In this document: positions 22,002 through 32,457 of the stretch, piece after piece
Layout of the letters: every line of letters starts with the position of its first letter
Position numbering within the stretch: the first letter of the stretch is position 1
DNA from: Xanthoparmelia taractica
Taxonomy: Eukaryota; Ascomycota; Lecanoromycetes; Lecanorales; Parmeliaceae
Direction: 5' to 3'
NCBI GenBank assembly: GCA_033085395.1
Contig: JANQBS010000176.1
Span: 20,569 to 84,568, forward strand
Length of the DNA: 64,000 bases
The notes under the pieces: generated by a model
What the model was told of the DNA's origin: nothing
Databases searched by the model: none
Seen by the model: only the letters and a program-made list of their open reading frames with translations
Translations under genes and position numbers: made by a program

Positions 22002-24341
22002 ACTGTCTGTCGATACTCTGTCTGTGTGGACTCTGTCTGTGTATACTTCTGTCTGGGTATACTCTGTCTGGGTATACTCTTTCTGTCTATACTCGGTCTG
22101 TGTATACTTCTGTCTGGGTATACGCTGTCTATACAGTACTCTGTTTATGCACCGTCTGTGTATACTCTGTCTGTGGATACGCTGTCTGTGGATACTCTGT
22201 CTGTGGATGCACTGTCTGTGTATACTCGGACTGTGTATACACTATCTGTTTATGCACTGTCTTTACTCTATCTGTGTATACTCTGTCTGTGTATACTCTG
22301 TCTGTCTATCTATCTATATTCTATCTATACTCTATCTATCTATATACTATCTATCTTTACTTTATCTATCTTTACTCTATCTATCTTTACTCTATCTATC
22401 TTTACTCTATCTATCTATACGCTATTTATCTTTACTCTATCTATCTATACGCTATTTATCTATACGCTATCTATATTTATACTATCTGTGTATATATTAT
22501 CTATCTATACACTATCTATCTTTACTCTAACTATCTATACTCTATCTATCTATACTCTATACTATCTATACTATCTATACTCTATCTGTCCTCGTGCGTT
22601 TGAAACCCAGTCACGGTCGGATCGGATTACAACATAGGGGCCCACGATGCACACTTACCATGTCGTCTGTTTGAAAGGAAGGAAGGAAGGAAGGAAGGGA
22701 AAAAGGGACATTCAAGGCACGTAAGGATAAAGGATGGATAAGATGCGGTGGGTTGGATTTTCTTTTAATTTGACACGGGGTTGGTTTTGCTCGGTTGTGC
22801 TGTGCTTGGGTTGGGTTGGGTGGGGGTGCTTATGCGCTGTCTTTGAAGCATTGTTAAAGGGTATGGTATCCTGGGGTCTTGGGTTAACATGTACATGCAG
22901 GTTAGGTAGCTTGGGTTGGTGACGTTGATGTTGATGATGAGGGGGATGATGAGGGGGATGCTGGGTGGGGTGGGTAAGTGGGTTTCAGAGTGGGAGTGAG
23001 AGTCTTTTTCAAGGATGGAGAGGGGGGATAAGGATAAGGACAGGGTTGTGGGTGAATGGGGGAGGGAGCGGGTTTGGGTATGTTGAGCTTTTGAGAGCGT
23101 TGAAGGGGAGGTGGGGGGATTTGAGCTGGGGGGAGAGGGTTTTAAGGGAGGGGAGCGAGGGTGACGGGTGGATGTGCGATGGGTTTGAGGACGTAAGAAG
23201 GGTTTATGGGGGAAAATGGGATATGGGGATGGGAGAGGGGTTGGGGGGGGGAGGAGGAGAGGGAGATGGAGGATAGAAGGGGAAGGGAGAGGGTAGAAGG
23301 GAAAGAATCGATCGATAAATTTGGGATTATTGGGTTCTTTGGGTTTTTTGGGTTGCTTGGGAAGATGGGTGAGGGAGGGTTACGAGTAGGCTTTACGTGA
23401 GGGGATAGTGAGGGCTTGATGGGAGGAGAGAGGATGGTGGGGGGAGGGGGGGGGGTGGTGCGTGGGTGCTGGGGCTTGTGATGCGTGCGCTGTTCTATGA
23501 CGTGCGAATCAGAAGCTCGTCGACGAGGGCAGACGGGTGAGTTGGGTTGCTGCCTTTGAGGACGTGAGAGGAATATGGGAAAGGGGATACGGGAAAAGCG
23601 GAAAAGAGAGGACGAGGCACATGATAGGAGAAAGAGGCAAGCGAGTGCGTGCTATTTGTGCATGCTACCGATCGCTCAGCTGGGCCAAGTTGAGCTAAAG
23701 TAAGAAGGATAAAATGATATGATATGATATGAAACAAGGAAATAAAGGGGAAGTGGTAAAGGGGGAATGTAATAGAAGGGTCCGTGCTCTGTCCCCATGT
23801 CCGTTTGTTTATCTGTCCATCTGTCCATCCATCCTTCCATGCATCGATTGAAAGCGGACTAGACCATCCACGCAGAACGGAAGCCACGTTGAATTGAACC
23901 AAGCCCACTGGATCTGTCTGGAGCACCCATTCGTTCGTCCGTTCGAGTTGGATTAGAAAAAGGAAAATAGAAAAGAAAAGCAAAAAGAAAGCTTGCCCGC
24001 TACATCCTAGACCTTGTTCCTTGACACCATGGCGAAACATAGCTCCAGACGTCTTTTTCGTGCATGTTGACGCGTTAGGAAAGGTTTGGCGTATCTCGTC
24101 CAGGAATTGAGAGGGATGCCAGTTGGATTGACAAGGTGAGAGCGGGCATGTATAGTTGGATGCTAGGGATGCTCGTGACGTTGTATATCATGTTTTGTAA
24201 TGATTTGGGCTGCTGAAGGATGGAAGATTTGGTGTTGATGATGTTGGTGGATTCAGTGCGAGAGGCGAAAGCCGAGGAATGATGATGTGGATGTATCGAC
24301 GGATGGACGGACGGACGGACAGACAGACACGGATGGAACCC
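22002..24341. other. Gene-free region: minisatellite remainder and strand-asymmetric G-rich stretch
   Basis: After the minisatellite ends (~22,590) comes a GGAA repeat (22,676-22,699). From about 22,740 to 23,480 the plus strand is strikingly G-rich with many GGG/GGGG runs. From about 23,500 to 24,340 the minus strand is C/T-rich and could be a long 3' UTR of the small minus-strand gene that ends at 24,342. No coding frame has protein-like character. A GGAC repeat with GACA copies lies at 24,305-24,328. Confidence 0.4.
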
Positions 24342-24692
24342 CTACATGATGGTGCAGAAGCCGCCGGGGGAGCCTGGTGCAGAGATGAATGTTAGCAGGG
24401 TGCTCTTGCGTCGTTGTGGTCTGCTTCTTGCTTTTTGATTGAGGAGGGGGAGGGGGAGGAAAACAGGATGAGAGACATGGGAGAAGGGAGGGTTGAAAGG
24501 GAGCAAATCAAAAGGAGGAGGGGAAAGAAGAGGGAAGCGAGAGGTGAAGAGGCAAGAAGCACAGGGAATGGGAAGAAGAGAGACTGAGGGGAGAGACATA
24601 CCACGGTCCTCGTCGGGCTTGGGGGTCTTGATCTCAGTGGCGGAAGTGGTGGCCATGATGGTGCTGGTTGATGCTGCGACAGAGGGAGGCAT
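24342..24692 (-). CDS. 40-residue CaaX-box peptide; candidate lipopeptide (a-factor-like) pheromone precursor
   Basis: Exons 24692-24602 and 24373-24342 on the minus strand are joined by a 228-bp intron with donor GTATGT, branch TGCTAAC and acceptor CACCAG. The spliced product has 40 residues: MPPSVAASTSTIMATTSATE at the start, then EIKTPKPDEDR, and SPGGFCTIM at the end. CTIM fits a CaaX box (Met at the last position favours farnesylation). A likely 5'-UTR intron (24891-24772, donor GTAAGT, branch CACTAAC, acceptor CCCCAG) and an A-rich start context (CGAAAATGCC) support a real, well-expressed gene. Ascomycete a-factor-like pheromones are short precursors with Ser/Thr/Pro-rich N termini and a terminal CaaX; the layout fits, but the sequence is not a match I can confirm. 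The alternative is some other small prenylated protein. A G-protein gamma subunit is unlikely at this length. Confidence 0.6.
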   Translation of the reverse strand: MPPSVAASTSTIMATTSATEIKTPKPDEDRGMSLPSVSLLPIPCASCLFTSRFPLLSPPPFDLLPFNPPFSHVSHPVFLPLPLLNQKARSRPQRRKSTLLTFISAPGSPGGFCTIM

Positions 24693-24771
24693 TTTCGATT
24701 GGCAGTTTTGATCGATTTGAACGAGGTAGATGGAAGAGTGGCGTGAGAATGGAGATTTGCTCTTTGAAATC

Positions 24772-24891
24772 CTGGGGCGAGGTTGGATTGTTAGTGATTG
24801 GGGATGATGGTGAGTTGTGAGGGTGAGGGCAATGACTTATGATGATGGAGGTATCGATGAGATGGGTGAGGAGGAGGAGAGTCTTACTTAC
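24772..24891 (-). other. Probable 5'-UTR intron of the CaaX-peptide gene
   Basis: On the minus strand GTAAGTAAG begins at 24891 and a CACTAACAATCC branch lies 15-20 nt before CGCCCCAG, which ends at 24772. No start codon leading into the coding frame lies upstream, so this would be an untranslated-leader intron. Confidence 0.55.
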
Positions 24892-24892
24892 T

Positions 24893-26223
24893 CTGTGTGT
24901 GATGGCTTGATGAAGGTTGAGAGGCTTGTGTGTTTGATATGAGTTGTAGAGTGTGTGGAGTTGTGGGGGTGTGGGTGGTGAAAGGAAGGAAGGAAGAAAG
25001 ATGGAAGATGGAAGATGGAAGATGGAAGATGGAAGATGGAAGATGGAAGATGGAAGAAAGGATATTTGTAGCTACAGCAGGTCCAGTAGATGACGTCCAG
25101 CTATGAATATCACCATTCATCAAACCACAGCACACTCAACCAACACCGGTTGCTATTCCTCGACTCAATTACACACATGTCGGCTTTGTCAATAGGGATA
25201 CGAGCTTTGTGGACGCTTAGTATTGTTGCTTCATCTGCTTAGTATTGTTGTTGGTAGCTTCAAAGAAGTGGCTGGCTGAGAGTGAATGTATTCGGAAAGT
25301 TAGACACAATTGGGCTTTCAGATGGTATACTCGCTTTACTGTCGTAGGTGGCACTTGACAGGCAAATGAAGCATGACGGACACAGAAGCGGTGCATTGTG
25401 TATACATGAATTGATAGACGGGAGGCGTCAGTTCTGTGTATCTGGATTTGGTGACAGCGCCGCTGATGCTGGCTTTGATCCCACTCGAGCGCCCCAAGGT
25501 TGAGAGGTATTGTCAGGTTATTTTCGGTTCATGGCCACTATACTCGAAGTAAGTATTGATGTGATGCTTTCGTCTTAAGTAAAACATTGCCATATGTGTA
25601 GAGGGGAAGGAAGGGTCCTCCTGTCAGATTACTTGCCCATCCATTACGTACTGGTACCGGCTCACCGTTTGTCCTTGGAATATTTCAAGGTCACTCACAG
25701 TATCCACGTCATCTGAGGCTGCCATTCTAAAAGCAGGAATAGAAGAGACGATCAAGAAGAGGAGAGGGGAGGAGGGCCATCAATGCTGTTGCATCACTGG
25801 TGCGAGCATTGCAATCAGTCCAATAGCAGCCAGAGAGCCCACCAAGTTTTGTGAAGTAATCATATGATATAATATGATGCTGTACTGAAACGGTTCATCG
25901 TTGAAGATTCATTGCTGGTGCGGAGCATTCCAACGCTTGATATTGTTCTTGCTTAAGTTAGTATTGTTCTCAGTACAAGCGAGGTCCTCGCGATTGACAG
26001 CCTCTCTATCACGCTATTGTCAATACTTTGTCATGCTTGCTCCATGTATTTTCTGCAAAAGTTCAACCCGTTCAGCTTCAGTTGTGTGGTCCAAATTTTG
26101 TGACTACTTCTGTTTTCGCAATATGAACCCCCCTTGGCGCATGCCATTGGCCAGCCCAAAGCAATTGCGGCAAATCTCAATCATTGTATCTTACTTTTCC
26201 CTTGCGCCATGTTCTGGTATCCG
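24893..26223. other. Intergenic region
   Basis: It contains a GATGGAA heptamer tandem repeat (24,993-25,054) in the probable promoter or leader of the minus-strand peptide gene. I see nothing gene-like from about 25,140 to 26,223, which includes the 3' flank of the phospholipase D gene. Confidence 0.4.
24993..25054. repeat. Heptamer repeat (GATGGAA)n
   Basis: Eight tandem copies of GATGGAA, nearly perfect, preceded by a GGAA tract. Confidence 0.8.
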
Positions 26224-29200
26224 CTAGGTGTAGACCTCTTCAGTAAAAGCATTCAGACTGATTCCTTCTTTCGCAATGTCCTCCTTGATTAGGAACTGTA
26301 GTGGCATTGGCACCAGTGTTCCTCTGATCGTGCTCAACAGATCCTTCACCTCCCTTGTACCCTGGTCGCCCGGTGAGAAATTCGATTCAACCACATGACC
26401 CCACTTGTACCTGGCCGGCTTCCTTAGATCCTTCCCTTCGGCGTTCTCGGCCGAGTCCTTGAAGAAGACTTCGTAGAACGCGTCATAATCCTTCCACGTC
26501 AGTACGCTGTCGTGTGGCACAGGGTGAAAGATTTTGCCAAACGCATCGCTGTTGATCTGGGCACGTTGGTTCCACAGGTCGAGAAAGCTGTCCGACAGTG
26601 GATCCATCACTGCTCGATCCTCACGGGAGCCGTAGTCATAGACGTTGGGAACACCAATGGGTTCGAAGTTCTGGTCCGGTTGCTCCATGTTCTGCGGCAA
26701 AAGCAGGCCCAGGTGTTTCCTGAATAGCTGTCGCCGAAGGGTAGCTGCAAATCTCGATGCTCGGTGCGGCTTACCATCCATGTAGGAGTCAATGGAGATG
26801 GGATCTTCAATGATACAGGCAATCTCTGAGTCATGATCGCCAAGCTGTGAGCGGTCGTTGAGATTGGCGGACCCGCATATGACGATACGGTCGTCGGCAA
26901 TCAGCACCTTTCAACATTAGCTCTTGCTCATTGGTACTATGAATTAGCCCACCTTTGAATGGATGTAAAGCTCCTCGCTAACAAATGCTTGGATTTCTGG
27001 AATATTCCCTTCCTCCCAAGGAACGTCCCTAATGTCTCTACCACCAAGCATGTAGCATTCAGAGACCGAATCCCATTCTCCGGTACCGAGTCCTTGCGGT
27101 TTATTCATGTTCGTCGTTGCCTGTTGGTATTGCTGATACTTTTGGCGACCTGCGTACTGTGGGCTGCGATCTTCGGCAGGCAGCTCTACAGCGGCATCAT
27201 GCTCGTAACGAGCATCTTCGTAAATCACGCCGCTCTTCTTCTCAGCAGCCTGCATTGATCCGCCGACATTGAGACGGTCGTAGTTTCTCAAATTGTAGAA
27301 GCGGATGTACTCAGCAGGATCATAACCCTCCTTGATGATTATCTCTATGATGCTGTGTCCACCACGATTGATAGAGTTGTACTGGAACTCCATTATGGCC
27401 CGAGTCCCAAGACTGGCGTCATCTTTGAGATCTCCAGCAAAGCCTGGAATTGCAGGGATGATCACAATAATCTTGTACTTCTCGCCAGCCCTTGCTGCAC
27501 GTAGGATCCGCTCCACAATCGCTGCGCCAATCTTGTTCTTTACAGGCTTCTGAGCATCGGTACACGCTGTGATGAAGAACTGATTCTCAATGTACACAAA
27601 ATGGCGACTGTTCTCGATAATGCTGATATAGGCGTTCGCGATTGAGTGTTCTGTTGGTATTCCGTGACTCCATTTGGTACAGCTTCTGACGATTTGACAG
27701 GGTATGCCGGCTTCTTGAGAGTGACCGTAAAGCTTGCTATGATGTTGGTTTCCGCTCATATATTGCCGACCGGCTTCAAATCTTTCCATCATGTTCTCTT
27801 CCATGGTTGCCGCCTTTTCTTCGAAACGCTCGCGATACTGGTGATGACTTGCTGGTGGGGCCATGTACTCGTCCATTCCACGGACCGCATTTTCTTCATC
27901 AGATCTTTGACCACTGATGTCCTGATTGGAAGGAGGTGGCGGAAAGTGAGGTACCTGCTGCTGAACCGCTTCGGAGGAGCCTGCTGATTGTCCATAAGCT
28001 TGCGAAGGACGCCCTTGGGACGGAGGCGGATAGCCCTCAAAACTCTGGGATGAGCCTGCAGCTTGATACCCAGGCTGCTGTGCACCATATGGCTGGTACG
28101 GCTGAGAACCTGGTGGGGGTGCTTGGGAGACCTGGTGAGGTACTGTCCCCGCTGCGTTCTGGGTGAAGGTGAGCCTTGAATATCTCGTGTCTTTCCGGAC
28201 GTCGTATTTCTCATTATAAATGAAGTTCCAGCGTTCTATAAAGTGTGCTCGAAGATCTTCAACAACAGGGCCACTCAGACTGATCGAGATATCTGACCAG
28301 CCCATCCTTGAGCTATCTCTACGGTCCAGCTTGTTCTCCTGATAATGCGAGACGTCTTGAAAGTCCATGATTCTGTTGGATATCAGCAATAATTCGGTTG
28401 CTGATGCTTGCACACCTTGATGCTCACCTAGCGTTATTGTAGTCTTGCCCTGGGAACACGATATTATCGAGATTGGAAGGGTGACAGTCAGCGATCGGGT
28501 GCTGGTTCGTGTCCCACCTTCCGTAGCATAGATCTAGCCCACCCATGAAAGCAATCTTGCCGTCAATGAGACACAGTTTTTCGTGATGTGCCCAGTAAAG
28601 TACGACATCCTCGTGCACGCCATAGAGAGCCTTCAACGCGTCTTCGGGTAGCTGAGAAGCAGTCTTGGCGCTTAGAGAAAGCTGCTGCAACGAGGACAAG
28701 AAAGAAGATTGGAGACTTTGGGCATCAGGAAGGTGATCAGGATGTCGGAAGACGGCTATATTAGGGTGAAGCGCTTCCAGTGCGTGCTTGGTGTGGTACG
28801 AGCAGACTGCCAATGGAGGGACAATCAGCGGATTCTCCCTCTCCACGTATTCGAGGGACAAAAAGGTAGCAGCAAGACCCATGCCACTGAGTGCCCTAGT
28901 TACAGCATCGGTGTTGCTTGGTAGAAGAGAATGTAGGTAGTCAGGCAATGTGGGAGACAAGTACTTACGCGTTAAAGCCTGCGTCACCTCCTTGTAAACA
29001 ATGACATTGACCTTAACACCGCGTTGAGCGGCTGCTTGTAGAATACGGTCAAGGCGGTACTGCTCATTGTTGGAAGGAGGTCTGCGGAGGTAGAGCTCTG
29101 GTGAAAGCCACCCTTATCGATCTGTTAGTCGGAGAGCGGCATGGAGCATACAAAATTCTCACAGTCCAGAATCCATATGGATTCAGTGGCTTGCTCCAGA

Positions 29201-29667
29201 GCCCTAGATACAGCCCACATATAACTACAGCCATCGACATACCACTTGGCGTCATTGCCGGTTCTCTGGGCTGCAAAGCTGCCGTACCGATGTTGGCTAG
29301 AATTGTGCATCTCATCGTCACATTGAGCACCTGCATGGGTGTGGCTATGCTTAGGACCTGTCCCACCAAGCTTCTGGTCAATACCAGAGCCGATGTCTTG
29401 GACTACATCTTGTAGCTTGCCAAAGAGGAAGGACCCTAAACCGCCGGATGGCTTTGATTGGCTGCTGCCGTCGTACTGAGGCATATATTTGTCTCGTACT
29501 TTTCGATAAGTGTCTCCAATCAAACCTCGCTCTCCCTCTGCTCCTTCATCAGAATCTCCCCCTCCACGGGATTTGCTACCTGAAGATTTGGTATACTCTC
29601 CGTAGGCCAAAGGATCATCCTCTCTTCCGCTAGAGTGCTGGCCAGTCCGGGGATTCATGTTTACCAA
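26224..29667 (-). CDS. Phospholipase D (two HKD motifs)
   Basis: Exons on the minus strand are 29667-29163, 29112-28969, 28806-28428, 28372-26953 and 26907-26224. The introns are 50, 162, 55 and 45 bp, all found by splice signals and exact frame, and the product is 1043 residues. The first HKD site is HHEKLCLIDGKIAFMGGLDL (~285-305); the second is IHSKVLIADDRIVICGSANL (~815-835), split by the last intron. Between them lie the conserved PGQDYNNAR, RMGWSDI and a disordered Gln/Pro/Tyr-rich insertion (around codons for PYQPYGAQQPGYQ). There are no PX or PH domains before the catalytic core, unlike yeast Spo14. The enzyme hydrolyses phosphatidylcholine to phosphatidic acid and choline through two HxKxxxxD sites, both intact. 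It is divergently arranged with the cyanase gene. The weakest call is the GTGGGC donor of the last intron. Confidence 0.93.
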
Positions 29668-30108
29668 AAGACAGCGATGATGATAATACTAGAAATTGTT
29701 CTTCGTTCTAGAGACTAGAGGTGTTGAGATGCTTTTCATGCTCAGCTCTCCTTGTAGACGCCAGAATTTTACGTGCTCTTGGCCTTGCTGACCGCCGGGC
29801 GACGTCGACCAATCAACATCGACCTTACTTTAATTGCACCACGGGTGACGGTAGACGCGAGAGCCGCAATTATCATATATAGTCATGCCTGAGAATTCGA
29901 GACGCAAAGCAACAATCCCGCATCTTGCCGATAACAAGAGGCAGTAACGATATAAAATATCTATAACGTAAAAGTTAACAGCGGAGAGAAGCGGGAATGC
30001 CGGCGCTCTCAAAGGGTCCACTGGGCTAATCATGACTATCTCCTCCATCTGTCCGACGAACCTTCGCCTGCACCTTGATCACAGTCTCCGTCCACTGCTT
30101 GCACTTCA
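29668..30108. promoter_or_regulatory. Divergent promoter between phospholipase D and cyanase genes
   Basis: These 441 bases separate two outward-facing starts. A TATAAAATAT stretch at 29951-29960 is a TATA-like candidate for the plus-strand cyanase gene. No coding sequence is seen. Confidence 0.45.
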
Positions 30109-30815
30109 ATGACTTCTACAATTGCGCGAACAATACCAAGAACATTGCCAAGATTGACACTACTGCATCAACAACGTCAGACATCTCTTGTGTCTTTGAA
30201 CATTGCTAGAATGGCTGCCAGCGGTACTCGAGTTGCTACCCTAGATGTAATTGCAACGCTACCAATTGAACACCAGGCACTGACCAGTTGCTCATAGTCC
30301 ACCCTGCGTGACCGCCTGCCTATTCAGGCCCCTACCCTCTTCGAAGCGAAAGCAGCCAAGAACCTCACATTTGAAGACATAGCAAAGCAGCTTGGCCGTA
30401 ATGAAGTAGCTGTTGCAGCAATCTTCTACGGTCAAGCCCAAACGACACCCGAAGATGTGGAGAAGCTCGCCGATATCCTGGGCGTGGACAAGATTAAGCT
30501 CGGCACGCAATTGGCAGGATACCCGTTCCGTGGACAGGTCATGGACATGCCGCCCAGGGAGCCCTTGATCTACCGCCTCTACGAGATTGTACAGAACTAC
30601 GGATACGCATACAAGGCCGTATTGAATGAGAAGTTTGGAGATGGAATTATGAGCGCTATTTCGTTCTCCACCAAGGTTGAGAAAGAGACGGACAAAGATG
30701 GGAACAATTGGGCTGTCATCACCCTGAGAGGCAAATGGTACGTCTATTCTCTTGAACTGGCATTTCTGGACATGTGCCTGACTCCAGATTCAGGCTGCCT
30801 TTCTCGAGGTTCTAA
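30109..30815 (+). CDS. cyn1: Cyanate hydratase (cyanase)
   Basis: Exons are 30109-30246, 30298-30737 and 30794-30815. The introns are 51 bp (GTAATT...CATAG, branch CACTGAC) and 56 bp (GTACGT...TTCAG). The product is 199 residues from the first ATG or 165 from the ATG at 30211; bacterial and fungal cyanases are usually about 156-165. An N-terminal helical domain (LTFEDIAKQLGRNEVAVAAI) is followed by the catalytic domain. The conserved Arg and Glu lie in IYRLYEIVQNYG and the Ser in GDGIMSAISFSTKVE; the protein ends in the family's KWLPFSRF, which is only visible after splicing. Cyanase converts cyanate and bicarbonate to carbamate, then ammonia and CO2. The in-frame upstream start adds a basic, acid-free stretch (MTSTIARTIPRTLPRLTLLH) that resembles a mitochondrial presequence. 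Confidence 0.95.
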
Positions 30816-31312
30816 GAGGTATTTGAATGCCTGTTAGTTGATGCACCTATGAACAAGTAGCAAAAGCCTTGACGCCACTTGATCTTCTCCCTGTGATTCG
30901 ACCCAACACACTCTCACATTTGTTTCCTTGCCAATTCCTTCGTAGGCTTTGATTTCTTGATACACTGCTTTTATTATACCTGTCTTGGTGGAAATGCCAA
31001 GCCTAGATCACGAAGACACAGAAAACTGTCCTTCCCGCTTTCTTCTTCTCTTGCACGCGACTACCACGAGCAACTACCACGACACCGAATGATCCACGTT
31101 AAAACACCATCTGCTATCAACTGCCATCTGTAAAAGCCAGTCATTAAAAAGCGAACATCATGCGTTCAATGAACCGGATGATGAGTCCTTTCAATTGACT
31201 GTTTACATTGTCAACAGGTAATGTCAAAATAGCCTTGCTCAACACAACCCATTAACCTCGAAAAGAGAGTGTCACGTTGAAGGCTCGACGTGTTCTCTTG
31301 ACCTTGAAGAAA
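30816..31312. other. Intergenic spacer
   Basis: About 500 bases between two plus-strand genes, with no frame of protein character and no RNA gene that I can see. Confidence 0.4.
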
Positions 31313-31846
31313 ATGGGCCAAACACAGTCCAAGCGCGTCTCCTCCACCTCCACGGCTTCCCTCCTCACCACCTACATAAGCTCTCCTTCCAGCATCAACT
31401 CTCCCTCCAACCCAACCAGTCCCGCCAGTCCCACTAGCCCAGACACCCCGCTCAGCGACATCACCAATCCAGCAGTACCACGCCAGCTCACACGCATCTC
31501 CGAGATCCTTGATCCTCGAGACATCATTCGTGAACAAACGTACCTCGATACACCATCACGCACCCGCTCTTCCTCCCAGCCATTGGTCTCGTTGAATGCA
31601 CCGAGAGGGGGGATCGTGCATTCGCCGTCTGGGAACGCATTAGGGGCGGAGGAATTTATTGCGCATCCAAGTCGACCGTTGGCGATGTGGGAGAGGCAGG
31701 AGAGAGTGCTGCAGGCGACGAGAGAGGGGATGGAAAGGTTTGAAGCGGAGAGTAGGGCGGGGATGAGGAGCCGAATGGGAACAAGCAAAGACGAGAAGGG
31801 AGGTGGAAAGCGAGGGGGAAGGCGATCGTGGTGTTGTGGGCTTTGA
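31313..31846 (+). CDS. Small Ser/Pro-rich protein with N-myristoylation and C-terminal prenylation signals
   Basis: I start this intronless frame at the ATG at 31313 (context AGAAAATGG), giving 177 residues. A longer frame opens further upstream but lacks a better start. The N terminus, MGQTQSKRV, fits the N-myristoyl-transferase pattern (Gly2, Ser6, Lys7). The C terminus is WCCGL: the last four residues, CCGL, could act as a CaaX-like geranylgeranylation box, and a polybasic stretch (KDEKGGGKRGGRRS) lies just before it. The middle is Ser/Thr/Pro-rich (SPSNPTSPASPTSPDTP), then LAMWERQERVLQATREGMERF forms a likely amphipathic helix. The combination points to a peripheral membrane protein. The family is not recognised and the function is unknown. 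Confidence 0.65.
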   Translation: MGQTQSKRVSSTSTASLLTTYISSPSSINSPSNPTSPASPTSPDTPLSDITNPAVPRQLTRISEILDPRDIIREQTYLDTPSRTRSSSQPLVSLNAPRGGIVHSPSGNALGAEEFIAHPSRPLAMWERQERVLQATREGMERFEAESRAGMRSRMGTSKDEKGGGKRGGRRSWCCGL

Positions 31847-32457
31847 CATGTATGGGAAGGATCGTTCTGGCTGAGCACTGTAGCTGGTATGGCTGTGAAG
31901 GAAGATAGCTCTATGCTTGGACTTGTAAGCTGATGTGCTTCTGAAAGTCAAGAACTAGCTTGTTGAACGTTGCCTTTATCAAATTGGCTTTGGCGTCCTA
32001 ATTCATTTCTTCGTCCAAGTGAGCCTGCCATCTACCATCATCAAAGACCACTGGTTGCTTAGTATCTGCTAACCTTGCCAAGCAGATTCATTTGCGGAGG
32101 ATCTTACTCGGATTGTCAGGTCTCACTTACAGATCTGCTCCTCAGCGTCACTCTTGCTCTTGGAGAGACTTGACTCTCCTCATTTAGAACACTCGTGGCT
32201 CATCACCCACTAGGACCTCCGTATCATTGACTCTCATAACAAATCAATCGCTGACCAGACGCCATCAAGCTCCAAACATCTTGCAGAGCGTCAAAAGAAC
32301 CTAACCCCTGTGATCACTTGTCAAGCCATTCATTTCACTAACTACTGGATTATTTCACTTCATCACCCTTTCTCTTTCATCACCTTTTCGACAACACACC
32401 ATTCAAACTCTTTCACACCCACGATCTCTTCGATAAAGCAGTAAAACCGTACTCGCA
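31847..32457. other. Intergenic region
   Basis: About 610 bases holding the 3' end of one gene and the C/T-rich leader of the next (from ~32,330). No gene-like frame is seen. Confidence 0.4.

Larger units (their letters stand above)
21240..22590. repeat. TCTGT/CTAT-based minisatellite, split by a transposon
   Basis: Repeats built from ACTGTCTGTG + GATGC or TATAC run from about 21,240 to 21,429 (a clean 15-bp unit at 21,340-21,415). They resume at 22,002, degenerating after 22,300 into CTATCTATCTTTACT-type repeats up to about 22,590. The open frames across it are products of the repeat (VYTLSVDALSV-like strings) and not genes. The 572-bp element at 21,430-22,001 interrupts it. Confidence 0.85.

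Noticed and set aside
21149..22637. Long overlapping frames rich in Tyr, Ser, Val and Cys in all three plus frames
   Set aside because: They are translations of the TCTGTG/CTAT minisatellite, which lacks stops in every frame; no start context or intron signals.
24342..24692. G-protein gamma subunit
   Set aside because: It shares a C-terminal CaaX box but has only 40 residues and lacks the helical gamma region of about 60-80 residues.
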